62,174 bases of DNA. Origin: Bacillota bacterium (GTDB lineage Bacteria > Bacillota > Sulfobacillia > Symbiobacteriales > Symbiobacteriaceae). Position numbers and translations under genes: made by a program. The stretch lies in the NCBI GenBank assembly GCA_023623185.1, contig JAMNXV010000169.1:1-62174 (forward strand). The letters are read 5' to 3'. Below, in pieces: positions 17,745 through 26,125 of this stretch (positions are counted from its first letter, which is position 1; each line of letters begins with the position of its first letter). The notes beneath the pieces were generated by a model, which saw only the letters and a list, made by a program, of their open reading frames with translations, did no database searches and was not told the DNA's origin.

Positions 17745-17905
17745 GCGGTGAGCGGTGCGGCGTGGGCCACGCGCCGTGGGTCGCGCGCCGTGGGCGTAGA
17801 CGGTGCGGCGTGGTGGATGCGCCGTGCTCGGTGAGCGCTGCGGCGTGGGCGGTGCGCCGTGGTCGGTGAGCAGTGGGGTGTGGGCGATGCGCACTGGAGG
17901 GTGCG
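17745..17905. repeat. Degenerate GTG-rich short repeat
   Basis: About 160 bp built from imperfect copies of phrases like GGTGCGGCGTGG, GTGCGCCGTGG and CGGTGAGC. Similar tracts occur at about 22085-22205 and, on the other strand, about 23935-24010, always between genes. Confidence 0.6.
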
Positions 17906-18085
17906 CCGCGAGCAGTGAACCGAAAGTGGTGCAGAGCGCAGCGAGGACCTGGAGGGCCTGATCGGGCTTCCAGGTCACGCTTGTCTTTCGAGGAGAGGCA
18001 TCGGTCCGAGATTTGTCGGACCCACGCTGGGCCGGGCCTTTGCTCAGGTCTCGGATGGACGCTGCACGCGCCCGGCACCCGACTT

Positions 18086-18660
18086 CTTCATGCTTCAACC
18101 GCCGGGGCACCGAATCGCGCAGCTGGCCAAGTGCGGCGATTTTCAACTTCACCCACGAGCGAAGTGGAAATCGGCCGCAGTTCGAACCCCGCGCCCGATG
18201 CTTCATGCTTCAACCACCCCGTGCAGCGTCGTGCAGCCGGCCAAACGCGGCGATTTTCGACTTCGCCCACGAGCCAAGTGGAAATCGGCCGCAGTTCGAA
18301 CCCCGCGCCCGATGCTTCATGCTTCAACCACCCCGTGCAGCGTCGGGCAGCCGACCAAGTGCGGCCATTTTTGACTTCACCCACGAGCCAAGTGGAAATC
18401 GGCCGCAGGTCGAACCCGGTACCAGACTCCTTCATGCTTCAACCGCCCGGTGCAGCATCGCGCGACCCGGCAAGTGCGGCGAGTTTCAACTTCGCCCACG
18501 AGCCAAGTGGAAATCGGCCGCAGTTCGAACCCCGCGCCCGATGCTTCATGCTTCAACCACCCCGTGCAGCGTCGCACAGCCGGCCAAGTGCGGCGATTTT
18601 CGACTTCACCCACGAGCCAAGTGGAAATCGGCCGCAGTTGGAACCCGCCACCCGCTGCGC
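18086..18660. repeat. Five tandem copies of a 114/115-bp repeat
   Basis: Copies begin at 18086, 18201, 18315, 18430 and 18544 with CTTCATGCTTCAACC, so the period alternates 115, 114, 115, 114. A 19-base block, AAGTGGAAATCGGCCGCAG, is identical in all five. Each copy has an imperfect stem-loop, for example CGATTTTCGACTT at 18251 with AAGTGGAAATCG at 18276-18287. Because 115 is not a multiple of three the frame changes between copies, so it is not a protein repeat. There are no unique spacers, so it is not a CRISPR array. The flanks to 17906 and from 18661 hold no gene. Confidence 0.85.
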
Positions 18661-18673
18661 CGGGTCAGGAGAC

Positions 18674-18723
18674 AAGGAAAAGCCTGCCCAGGCAGCCGCC
18701 GTTTCCGGCCGACCTGGGCAGGC
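18674..18723 (-). terminator. Terminator of the amino acid ABC transporter operon
   Basis: On the minus strand an 11-bp stem (GCCTGCCCAGG / CCTGGGCAGGC) with a 20-base loop is followed by TTTTCCTTG, 15 bp after the ATPase stop codon. Confidence 0.8.
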
Positions 18724-18738
18724 CTCTTGCGTGGCAAC

Positions 18739-19506
18739 TCAGTGCAGCACCTTGGAGAGGAACTCCCGAGTGCGCTGGTGGCGGGGCTCGCCGAAGATCT
18801 GCTCCGGGGGGCCCTCCTCCACGATCAGGCCACCGTCCATGAAGATCACCCGGTCCCCCACCTCCCGGGCGAAGCCCATCTCGTGGGTCACCACCACCAT
18901 GGTCATGCCGTCGTTGGCCAGGTCCTGCATCACCTGCAGCACCTCGCCCACAAGCTCCGGGTCCAGGGCTGAGGTGGGCTCGTCGAACAGCATGACGTCG
19001 GGCTCCATGGCCAGGGCCCGGGCGATGGCCACCCGCTGCTGCTGGCCGCCGGAGAGGAAGTTGGGGTACTGGCCGGCCTTGTCGGCCAGGCCGACCCGGC
19101 GGAGCAGCCGGAGGCCGAGCTGCTCGGCCTCGGCCCTGGGCATCTTGCGCACCTGGACCGGGGCCTCGATCACGTTCTCCAGGGCCGTCATGTGCGGGAA
19201 CAGGTTGAAGCGCTGGAAGACCATGCCCATGCGGGCCCGCTGCGCGTCCAGGACCTTCTCGGGCAGGGGGACGAGCCGGCCATCGACCAGCCGCTGCCCC
19301 ACCTCCTCCCCCTGGAAGAGCACCCGACCGGCGGTGGGCTGCTCCAGGAAGTTGATGCAGCGCAGCAGGGTGGACTTGCCCGAGCCGGAAGGGCCGATCA
19401 CGACCACCACCTCACCCCTGTGGACGGTCAGGTCAATGCCCTTCAGGACCTCCAACTTGCCGAAGCTCTTCTTCAGCCCCTCGATGACGATGATCGGCTC
19501 GGCCAT
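18739..19506 (-). CDS. Polar amino acid ABC transporter, ATP-binding protein (GlnQ-like)
   Basis: A 255-residue ABC ATPase with Walker [10 protein letters not shown], signature LSGGQQQRV, Walker [13 protein letters not shown] and the switch His in VVTHE. The [17 protein letters not shown] start and overall length match the GlnQ/HisP class. It powers the permease encoded 1 bp upstream. The start is immediately after the permease stop, so translation is probably coupled. Confidence 0.93.
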   Translation of the reverse strand: MAEPIIVIEGLKKSFGKLEVLKGIDLTVHRGEVVVVIGPSGSGKSTLLRCINFLEQPTAGRVLFQGEEVGQRLVDGRLVPLPEKVLDAQRARMGMVFQRFNLFPHMTALENVIEAPVQVRKMPRAEAEQLGLRLLRRVGLADKAGQYPNFLSGGQQQRVAIARALAMEPDVMLFDEPTSALDPELVGEVLQVMQDLANDGMTMVVVTHEMGFAREVGDRVIFMDGGLIVEEGPPEQIFGEPRHQRTREFLSKVLH

Positions 19507-19507
19507 G

Positions 19508-20164
19508 CTATCCCCTCGCCTCCAGCTTCTTCTCCATGCGGCTGGCCAGGGCGCTCAGACTCATGGTGACCACCATGTAGAACGCCGCCGTCCAGATGTA
19601 GGTCTGCCACGCCAGGTTCGTGCGCGAGACGAACTGGTTGGAGTACTTCATCAGCTCCAGGATGGAGATGGTCGAGGCCAGCGAGGTGTCCTTCGTCAGC
19701 GCCGACAGCTCGTTGACCATGGGTGGCAGCAGGCGCCGGTAGGTCTGGGGCAGGATCACCCGGCGCATCGCCAGGCCGTAGGACATGCCCAGCGACCGCG
19801 CGGCCTCCATCTGGCCCCGGTCGATGGACTGGATGGCCGCACGGACGATCTCGGCGATGTAGGCCCCCGCGTTCAGGCTGTAGCCCAGCACCGCCGCCTG
19901 GAACGCCGGGATCTTGATGCCCACCTGCGGCAGGGCGTTGTAGATGGTGAGAAGCTGGAGCAGGAGCGGCGTCCCGCGGAACAGGTTCACGTAGGCCGCC
20001 GCGGGCGCGCTGAGCAAGGGGTTACGGGAGATCCGCGCGAGCGCCGCCAGCAGCCCGAGGAGGGTGCCGAAAATGGCGCTGATGACCGTGAGCTTGAGCG
20101 TGACGCCCAGGCCCTCGAAGAGCACGGGCAGGATGTTAATCGTGTGGTTAATAAACTTGGCCAA
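19508..20164 (-). CDS. Polar amino acid ABC transporter, permease
   Basis: A 218-residue membrane protein with about five spans. The family features are [10 protein letters not shown] near residue 65 and the EAA loop [22 protein letters not shown], which docks on the ATPase. The start is TTG at 20164, with only a weak ribosome site. Only one permease gene is present, so the channel is probably a homodimer. It lies between the binding-protein gene (69-bp gap) and the ATPase gene. Confidence 0.92.
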   Translation of the reverse strand: MAKFINHTINILPVLFEGLGVTLKLTVISAIFGTLLGLLAALARISRNPLLSAPAAAYVNLFRGTPLLLQLLTIYNALPQVGIKIPAFQAAVLGYSLNAGAYIAEIVRAAIQSIDRGQMEAARSLGMSYGLAMRRVILPQTYRRLLPPMVNELSALTKDTSLASTISILELMKYSNQFVSRTNLAWQTYIWTAAFYMVVTMSLSALASRMEKKLEARG

Positions 20165-20233
20165 CCGGAATCACCCACTTTCCAAGACTGCGGCGGGCGT
20201 AGCAGGCGCTGCCGCCTGATCCCCCATCGAGGG

Positions 20234-21133
20234 CTACTGGCCGGCCGCGTCGCCGAACCACTTCACCTTCAGCTCGTGGAGGGTCCCTTCAGCCTCCAGC
20301 TCATCCACGGCCTTCTGAATGGCGTCCCGGAGCTCGGTCTCGCCCTTGCGCAGCGCGATGCCGATGGGGTCGGGATCCATCTCCGCCATGCCGGTCACCT
20401 TGTACAGCTCGGGATCGAGCTGCGCGTAGTAGCCGGCCACCGGGGCGTCGATGGCGACCACGTCGGCCCGCTCATTGGCCAGCTCGCGGAAGGCGTCGGT
20501 GGCGTAGGGAAAAGACCGCAGCTCCACGGGCTGGATACCGGCGTTCTCCATGAGGTCCTCGATGTAGAACTGGGCGGTGGTCTCCTCCTGGACGACGACG
20601 ACCTTGCCGTGCAGATCGGCATCGGTCTTCACCTCGACGCCCGGGCGGGAGGCGTAGGCGATGCCCATCGTCAGGTACTGGACGAAGTCCATCTCCTTCT
20701 GCCGCTCTTCGGTGATGGTCATCGAGGACATGATGGCGTCGTAGTGCCCGCCAAGCAGACCGACCTGGATGCCGGCCCAGTCGATGATGGTAAACTCGGC
20801 CTTCACGCCCAGCTTCTCGGCAACGGCGTTGGCCAGGTCGATGTCAAAGCCGATCGGGGTCTTGCCGTCCTCATCGACGAACTCCATCGGCGGGTAGGAG
20901 GCGTCGATGCCCACCCGCAGCACGCCCTCGGCCTTGATGCGCTCCAGCGAGTTGGCCGGCCCCTTGGCATCGCTGTCGGCGGGCTCCTGAGTCCCACTGC
21001 CGGCCGGCTGCTGCGTCGCAGCGCCGCTGCCGCTCTGCTGGCTCGTACCCGACTGCTGCTGGCCCCCACACGCAGCCAGTGCGACCGAAGCCAGGAGCAG
21101 GATAACCAGGAGCAAAGCGGAACTCTTTCTCAT
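20234..21133 (-). CDS. Polar amino acid ABC transporter, substrate-binding lipoprotein
   Basis: A 299-residue family-3 binding protein. The signal peptide ends in LAAC, so it is lipid-anchored; a Gln/Ser-rich linker of about 45 residues precedes the two-lobed domain, with VLRVGIDASYPPMEFVDEDG at its start and LHGKVVVVQEETTAQF in the hinge region. Substrate is probably an L-amino acid, but specificity cannot be read from sequence. GGAGGG lies 10 bases before the ATG at 21133. It is the first gene of the three-gene operon. Confidence 0.92.
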   Translation of the reverse strand: MRKSSALLLVILLLASVALAACGGQQQSGTSQQSGSGAATQQPAGSGTQEPADSDAKGPANSLERIKAEGVLRVGIDASYPPMEFVDEDGKTPIGFDIDLANAVAEKLGVKAEFTIIDWAGIQVGLLGGHYDAIMSSMTITEERQKEMDFVQYLTMGIAYASRPGVEVKTDADLHGKVVVVQEETTAQFYIEDLMENAGIQPVELRSFPYATDAFRELANERADVVAIDAPVAGYYAQLDPELYKVTGMAEMDPDPIGIALRKGETELRDAIQKAVDELEAEGTLHELKVKWFGDAAGQ

Positions 21134-21265
21134 CACCGTTGAACCCTCCACTCTTTTTCTTTTCTCTACCGCGATGAAGAATCGCAGTATATGATTTAAC
21201 CCAATTTCGCCGCAAATCGCCCATCACCTGCTGGCGAATATACAAAATTGAAAGGAGTTGGCGCA

Positions 21266-22084
21266 ATGGGCACGCCTGACACGCCAGAGACCGCACCGGA
21301 ACCGGAAAACACTACGCAACGCCCCGGTCTGGCGATGCCTCTGCTGCGCGGCCTGGGCCTCCTCGTGCTGATGGCCGCCATCAGCCTGGGCACCGCTTTT
21401 CTCATCGTAGAGCTGCGCATGAATGCGCTCACTACCGCCGCGACCAGCGCCGCGGACGACCTGAATGCGCTCCGGGAGAAGACCCTCGACGAGGTCGCCG
21501 CACTGCGGACCGAGCTGCAGAACGCCACGGCCGCGCTCCAGGCTGAGGTGCAGCGGCAGCGCGATGAACTCCAGGCCGAGATGAAGCGGGTTCAGGAGGC
21601 CGCGGTGGCGGCCGGCGTGCTGCTGGAGCAGGAGGGCGACGTGACCAGCCTGGAAGCCCGCCTGGCGGAGATCGAGACGCTGAAGCTAGACCTGCGCGCC
21701 GCCCGCGAGGAGATGGAGGCCAAGCTGCAGGCCCTGGAGGAGTCGGTGAAGGACCAGCTGGCCTCCTCGGAGGAGGAGACGGCCGCCGCGCTGTCGCTGG
21801 AGATGACGGTGAAGGGCCTCCTGATCAAGGCCCAGGGCGAGGTGCTGCTCGCCCAGGTCTACTGGGCCGAGGGCAACCGCGGGCTCGCCCGGGATGAGCT
21901 GGCCATCGCCCACCAGACGCTGCTGGACGCGCTGGAGGCCGCGCCGGCCTCGGACAAGCCGGACCTGCAGAAGCTGGTGGAGCTCTCGGAGGCCACCAAG
22001 GCGGCGCTGATCCTGGATGCCACGTCGTCGCGCGATCAACTGAACCTGCTGTGGCATGAGGTAAGCGCGCGGCTGAGCCGTTGA
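21266..22084 (+). CDS. Single-span membrane protein with long coiled coil
   Basis: A 272-residue protein. An N-terminal Pro/Glu-rich tail is followed by one transmembrane segment (about residues 28-50), then about 130 residues of heptad-rich, Glu/Ala/Leu-rich sequence predicted as coiled coil, and a C-terminal helical part containing LLIKAQGEVLLAQVYWAEGN and LARDELAIAHQTLLDALEAAP, which resembles a TPR-like hairpin. I recognise no family; a structural or scaffolding role at the membrane is a guess. AAAGGAG lies 8 bases before the ATG. It is divergent from the ABC importer. Confidence 0.7.
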   Translation: MGTPDTPETAPEPENTTQRPGLAMPLLRGLGLLVLMAAISLGTAFLIVELRMNALTTAATSAADDLNALREKTLDEVAALRTELQNATAALQAEVQRQRDELQAEMKRVQEAAVAAGVLLEQEGDVTSLEARLAEIETLKLDLRAAREEMEAKLQALEESVKDQLASSEEETAAALSLEMTVKGLLIKAQGEVLLAQVYWAEGNRGLARDELAIAHQTLLDALEAAPASDKPDLQKLVELSEATKAALILDATSSRDQLNLLWHEVSARLSR

Positions 22085-22482
22085 TCTGGGCTGTGGGCGG
22101 TGGGTTTTCGCAGCGGGCAGTGGGATGTGAGCTGAGAGGGGCAGTGGCATGTGAGCTGTGAGAGGGGCAGCGGGTTGCTGGTGGTGATTGGTGTCCGGCG
22201 GTGGGCAGGTATGCGCTGACCCAGCTTGCACAGTGTGAAACCAGGACGCCTCGTTCACGGCGTCCTGGTTTCAGCGCTTCCCGGGGGCGTCACGCCTGGC
22301 CCGGCCGTGGCGCGGGCTCGTAAGGAAGATCGTGCCACATGCGGACCACCGTTCTCGGGCCGATCGTGATCGTTCTTGACTATATCTCCCGGGGGTGCGG
22401 CGCAGGAAGGCCCTTCGAGCCCGCTCTCGAATGCGGGTGGTAAGGCAGCATGGCGTATCGGCAGGCGCCCGGGCCGCGCAGT
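22085..22482. other. 398-bp gene-free region with GTG-rich repeat and hairpin
   Basis: The first 120 bp are degenerate repeats of the type GGGCGGTGGG / GATGTGAGCTGAGAGGGGCAG. A perfect 14-bp stem-loop (GAAACCAGGACGCC / GGCGTCCTGGTTTC) follows at 22237-22272 and probably ends the upstream transcript. I see nothing recognisable from 22273 to 22482. Confidence 0.55.
22237..22272. terminator. Terminator-like hairpin after the coiled-coil gene
   Basis: Perfect 14-bp stem with an 8-base loop, between convergent genes; no T run beyond the TTTC at the stem base. Confidence 0.55.
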
Positions 22483-23472
22483 CTAATCTGCATTCAGTAA
22501 GCGGTACGGCACGACCATCACCCTATCCGCCTGCACCACGAGGAGGGCGCTGCCGGTCAGCCGCACGTTCAGGATCTCGCCCTGCAGGCGCCACGACACC
22601 CGGTCGCCCGTCAGGTGGTTCTCAGCCGTCACCGTCGCATCGCTGACGGTGACCGTGGTGACGGCGTCGTCCGATACAGCCAGCAGCGGCGTCTCCAGCG
22701 GCAGCCGGAAACGGGGGCCGCTGTCATCCTGCAGCGAGCGCAGGACGTTCGCCTCCAAGCCGGAATCCCTTAGTTCCACCACAGCGTATGCGGGGCCTCG
22801 GGGGCTACAGATCAGCGAGACGGGCTCCGCGTCTTCGGGCAGCCTGTAGAAGAGCTGGGGCGTGCCCGCGTCGGGGTGGCCGAGGATCGGCCGGTCAAGC
22901 CACTGGGTCACCAGGACAACCGCGTACGGGCGCCACGGCTGGTCCAGCCACGGCGGGACGATCATCTCCTCCCACTGCATCGGGGTCAGGTTCCCCGCGA
23001 AGCGCTCCAGGCAGCGGTGTCGGGATGGTAGGCGACGCCCGCAGGCGATCCGGCCGGATCGGCAACCGCCAGCAGGGTGCCGGGACCAAGGCCTCCACCG
23101 GGTCGTCTGGACGAAGGCCCGGTAGCCCGGCTTCCCGGCGTCCGGGTACGTGTCCCTGTTGACCAAGAGCCAGAAGGCGAGTTGCGTCCGATACTCCGGA
23201 TGCCGCACGGCCACCTCGGCGGCACAGCGCAGAAGCTCGTCACCCGTCGCCTGCTTCAGACGGCGGATGTCCTCCCCAAACCCGCCTGTGCACGCCGGCG
23301 ACATTGCCGCCGATGCCGGGTCGGGAGGGGTGCCGGAAGCTCCGTCGTAAGGCGGACTTGCCGCGACCGACGCTGCAGGGTCCGGTTCGGCCGCCCGCTC
23401 GGCGGCGGGACCGCTGCTACAGGCCGCACAGAGCAGGGAGACGAGCAGAAAGGCCACCACATCTCGGCGCAT
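22483..23472 (-). CDS. Hypothetical lipoprotein, middle segment probably out of frame
   Basis: A 329-residue open frame with a lipoprotein signal (LLCAAC) and GGAGGG 6 bases before the ATG at 23472; the longest frame starts farther upstream at 23514. Residues up to about 122 (AFVQTT) and from about 152 (LERFAGNLTPMQWEEMI) look like normal protein. Between them the text is Arg/Trp/Cys-rich (WRPWSRHPAGGCRSGRIACG), whereas another frame gives GPGTLLAVADPAGSPAGVAY. This suggests two compensating small indels. I recognise no family; the C-terminal part is beta-rich. It may still make a full-length protein. Confidence 0.55.
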   Translation of the reverse strand: MRRDVVAFLLVSLLCAACSSGPAAERAAEPDPAASVAASPPYDGASGTPPDPASAAMSPACTGGFGEDIRRLKQATGDELLRCAAEVAVRHPEYRTQLAFWLLVNRDTYPDAGKPGYRAFVQTTRWRPWSRHPAGGCRSGRIACGRRLPSRHRCLERFAGNLTPMQWEEMIVPPWLDQPWRPYAVVLVTQWLDRPILGHPDAGTPQLFYRLPEDAEPVSLICSPRGPAYAVVELRDSGLEANVLRSLQDDSGPRFRLPLETPLLAVSDDAVTTVTVSDATVTAENHLTGDRVSWRLQGEILNVRLTGSALLVVQADRVMVVPYRLLNAD

Positions 23473-23602
23473 GGGATACCCTCCGTACGCAATATACCGC
23501 CTATTCGGCCACACCGCTTGACTCGCTCCACACGCCAGAAGTTCCGCACCGGGGGAGCCGCCGGAGGAGCCGGCTCAACCCCCGGCGGCTTGCAGAACAC
23601 AA

Positions 23603-23638
23603 GCGGCGGCAGTCCGCGCCCTGCGCGACTGCCGCCGC
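23603..23638 (-). terminator. Terminator after the DUF2007 gene
   Basis: On the minus strand a perfect 12-bp stem (GCGGCGGCAGTC / GACTGCCGCCGC) is followed by TTGTGTT, 8 bp after the stop codon. It ends the minus-strand run that starts at the sigma-factor gene. Confidence 0.7.
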
Positions 23639-23645
23639 ATACCTG

Positions 23646-23921
23646 CTAGCCTTCCTGCTCCTCATCGCCGCCATCCGGGTCGGGTGGCGAGGGCGGCTCT
23701 CCCCGGGCCGCCAACAACTCACGGGCTGCTTCCTCCTGGTCCGGCGGTACGAGAACCAAGATGTACCCCCCTACCCGGGCCGGGCCCAAGATGTAAGGCA
23801 GCGCCTGAGCGCCGCGGGCCTCGGTGATCACGGGGATCCCGCTGGCCTCCAGCAGGCCCCGGACGATCTCGGCCTCAATATGGTCGGGTGCCCTGAAGAC
23901 CTCAACCCACTCGACATCCAT
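23646..23921 (-). CDS. DUF2007 family protein (putative signal transducer)
   Basis: A 91-residue protein. The segment WVEVFRAPDHIEAEIVRGLLEASGIP and the strand YILVLVPPDQEEAARELL give the small ferredoxin-like fold of DUF2007. The tail is acidic and Pro-rich. Function is not established. Start 23921 places GGAGGA at a normal 6-base distance; the ATG two codons earlier would abut that site. It is the last gene of the minus-strand run. Confidence 0.75.
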   Translation of the reverse strand: MDVEWVEVFRAPDHIEAEIVRGLLEASGIPVITEARGAQALPYILGPARVGGYILVLVPPDQEEAARELLAARGEPPSPPDPDGGDEEQEG

Positions 23922-23934
23922 GGCCATTCCTCCT

Positions 23935-24010
23935 GCCCTCCGGCCCACAGCGCCGGTCACAGTCAGCCGCCCACCACTGCACGGCTCGCCGCCAGTCTCA
24001 CCGCCCACGG
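23935..24010. repeat. GTG-rich degenerate repeat, minus orientation
   Basis: The gap between the GrdB-like and DUF2007 genes reads, on the minus strand, GCTGTGAGCCGTGGGCGGTG and similar phrases, closely matching the tracts at 17745-17905 and 22085-22205. Confidence 0.5.
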
Positions 24011-24011
24011 C

Positions 24012-24683
24012 TCACAGCTCGATGACCGCGGGCTCATCCAGCTTCCACGCCGCCTCCAGAGCCGCCAGCAGCAGCCGCTCCTGCCCCTCGGCGTCGCCGG
24101 GCTCGGCAGGCTGCCGGATCAGGACGCCCCGGGGGACGTTCGCCCCGCGCAGGCCGTCCGCGCCGGCGGCCAGGACCACCGTCGGCACGCCGGCCAGCTC
24201 GATCAGCCGGGCCACAAGGGAGGCGGTCAGCCAGCCCGTCTCGCCCGAGGCGCACACCAGGGCCACGTCCGCGCCCATGCGGCGGATGCGGTAGGCCACC
24301 GACTGCCCCGAACCGGCCAGCAGGGGCAGCGCATCCGCAACTGCCCCACTGAAGCTGTAGGCAAAGGGCGCGACGGCGTCGATCGCCCCGGATGCCGCCA
24401 TGGCCCGCAGCCGCTCCAGCGGGAACACCAGGTTCAGATCGGCCTCAGCCGCAGCCTGTTGGCTTTCCGAGACGGCCAGGTCCTCATACTGGACGACGAC
24501 GGGAAACTCCCGGAAGGTGGGATCGCCGCCCGGGCGTCCTTCATCGTACGGCTCCTGAAGCCCGTGCTTCAGGTATACGCCGGCCGTCGCCACCAGGGCC
24601 ACCTTCGACTCGGCCACGGGCCGCACCCACTGGCTCCAGGGCACGAAGCCCGCGGTCCACTCCAGCAAATCCGTCTCCCTCAC
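24012..24683 (-). CDS. GrdB/PrdB-like reductase-family protein without the Sec/Cys site
   Basis: A 223-residue protein resembling the glycine/sarcosine/betaine and D-proline reductase subunit B family: N-terminal FVPWSQWVRPVAESKVALVATAGVYL-like block, NLVFPLERLRAMAASGAI, and IRRMGADVALVCASGETGW. In the catalytic members the last block carries a selenocysteine or cysteine pair; here the region reads VCASGETGW, so reductase chemistry is doubtful. The GTG start at 24683 has GGGGAGG 8 bases upstream and places the conserved domain at the N-terminus. Its role is unknown. Confidence 0.65.
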   Translation of the reverse strand: MRETDLLEWTAGFVPWSQWVRPVAESKVALVATAGVYLKHGLQEPYDEGRPGGDPTFREFPVVVQYEDLAVSESQQAAAEADLNLVFPLERLRAMAASGAIDAVAPFAYSFSGAVADALPLLAGSGQSVAYRIRRMGADVALVCASGETGWLTASLVARLIELAGVPTVVLAAGADGLRGANVPRGVLIRQPAEPGDAEGQERLLLAALEAAWKLDEPAVIEL

Positions 24684-24741
24684 CTGTTCCGCCTCCCCTG
24701 TTGCGATCTGTCTGCATCTGCCGGCGTTGCGCACGCAGCCC

Positions 24742-26121
24742 TCAACCGCAACCTTTCCAGCCGCCCGCCGCCATCTCCTGCAGCCGCTGCAGCAGGACCT
24801 CCCGCCGGTTGCGCTCCGGCTGCTCCAGCACCTCCTCCAGCAAGGCCTCCAGCACCTGCCCCACGTAGCGTCCGGGTCCGCGGCCGAAGGCGGCCATCAC
24901 GTCGTGGCCGTCCACCGCCAGGTCGGTGACCTTCAGGGCCGCGTCCTCCGCCAGCACCCGCCGGATGCCGTCCAGGATGGCCATCGTGTCCGGCCCGAGG
25001 TCGCCCTCCCGCTTGCCCGAGGCCAGCCGGTCGGCCCGGCGAAGCTGCACCAGGTCGTCCAGGTGCTCCACCCCGATGCGCCGCACCATCCGGCGCAGGG
25101 CCGCATCGGTGGCCGGGCCGTCCAGGTGCAGGTCCATGTGGCGGCGCACCAGGTGGACGGCCCGGGCGCGGGTTGCGTTGTCGAACCGCAGCCGCCGCAG
25201 CAGCGCGTCGGCCATCTCGGCCCCCACCACCTCGTGCCGGTAGAAGTGGCGGTCGCCCGCTTCATCCACCGAGAGGCAGCGTGGCTTGGCCACGTCGTGC
25301 AGCAGGGCGGCCAGCCTCAGGTGCAGGACCGGCGGCACCAGCGCCAGGGCCATCAGGGAGTGCTCCCAGACCGGGAACGCATGGTACCGGTTCTGCTCCA
25401 CCCCCACCATCTCCAGCAACTCCGGCGCAAACTGGGCGAGGAGCCCCAGCTCCCGCAGCCGCTGCATGCCCCACGCCGGCCGGTCGGTCACCAGGAGGCG
25501 GCCGAACTCGGCGCCGATCCGCTCCGGGGCCACCGCCTGCAGGCGCGGCGCCTGCGCGGCGATCGCCCGGGAAAGCGCGGGGTCCAGGGTCAGATCGAAT
25601 TGCGCCGCCAGCCGCACCGCCCGCAGCATTCGCAGCGGGTCCTCCTCCAGCCGGTCCTCGGGTCGGCCGCAGGCCCGCAGCACCCCCGCCGCCAGGTCAC
25701 GCCTGCCCCCCATCGGGTCGATCAGCCGACCGGCAGGGGTGAGGGCCATCGCGTCGATGGTGAAGTCGCGCCGGGCCAGGTCGCCGGCCAGGCTTCCGGC
25801 CCGGTAGGGTGTCACCTCGTAAGTGGTGCCGCCCCGGGGAATCAGCACCGTGCCGGTCTCCCGGGCGGCGCCCACCAGGCGCCCCCCGGGAAAGAGCGCG
25901 CGAATCTGGTCCGGGCCCGCGCTGGTGGCCACGTCCCAGTCCTGAGGCGTCAGCCCCAGCAGCAGGTCGCGCACCGCCCCGCCGACCAGCACCGCCTCGT
26001 GCCCCGCCCCGGCCAGCGCGGCCAGAATGGCGCGCCCGCCCGGAGGCAGGGCGCGCCGCAACCGGCCTGGCAGGACCCGTTTCCCCCAGCCGAGCCGCAG
26101 GGCGTTCGCGAGCCGGCGCAT
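24742..26121 (-). CDS. cca: CCA tRNA nucleotidyltransferase / poly(A) polymerase family protein with HD domain
   Basis: A 459-residue class-II nucleotidyltransferase. Motifs are VLVGGAVRDLLLG and the metal-binding pair in QDWDVAT (about residues 40-60), followed by the RRDFTIDAM block and, in the second half, an HD domain (PVWEHSLMALAL, LAALLHDVAKPR). It probably adds or repairs the 3' CCA of tRNA; CC- or A-only adding variants cannot be excluded by eye. It begins 4 bp after the HAD phosphatase stop, so the two are coupled. Confidence 0.88.
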   Translation of the reverse strand: MRRLANALRLGWGKRVLPGRLRRALPPGGRAILAALAGAGHEAVLVGGAVRDLLLGLTPQDWDVATSAGPDQIRALFPGGRLVGAARETGTVLIPRGGTTYEVTPYRAGSLAGDLARRDFTIDAMALTPAGRLIDPMGGRRDLAAGVLRACGRPEDRLEEDPLRMLRAVRLAAQFDLTLDPALSRAIAAQAPRLQAVAPERIGAEFGRLLVTDRPAWGMQRLRELGLLAQFAPELLEMVGVEQNRYHAFPVWEHSLMALALVPPVLHLRLAALLHDVAKPRCLSVDEAGDRHFYRHEVVGAEMADALLRRLRFDNATRARAVHLVRRHMDLHLDGPATDAALRRMVRRIGVEHLDDLVQLRRADRLASGKREGDLGPDTMAILDGIRRVLAEDAALKVTDLAVDGHDVMAAFGRGPGRYVGQVLEALLEEVLEQPERNRREVLLQRLQEMAAGGWKGCG

Positions 26122-26125
26122 CCCG

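Noticed and set aside
18170-18310. tRNA-like sequence in the repeats (GTTCGAACC resembles a T-loop)
   Set aside because: No acceptor stem, anticodon arm or CCA end can be built around it; the motif simply recurs with the 114/115-bp unit.
18086-18660. CRISPR array
   Set aside because: The repeats are contiguous with no unique spacers, the unit is far too long, and there are no cas genes.
17873-21142. Plus-strand open frame of 1089 codons
   Set aside because: It crosses the non-coding tandem repeats and then runs antisense to the three-gene amino acid importer. It is a by-product of high G+C and has no family features.
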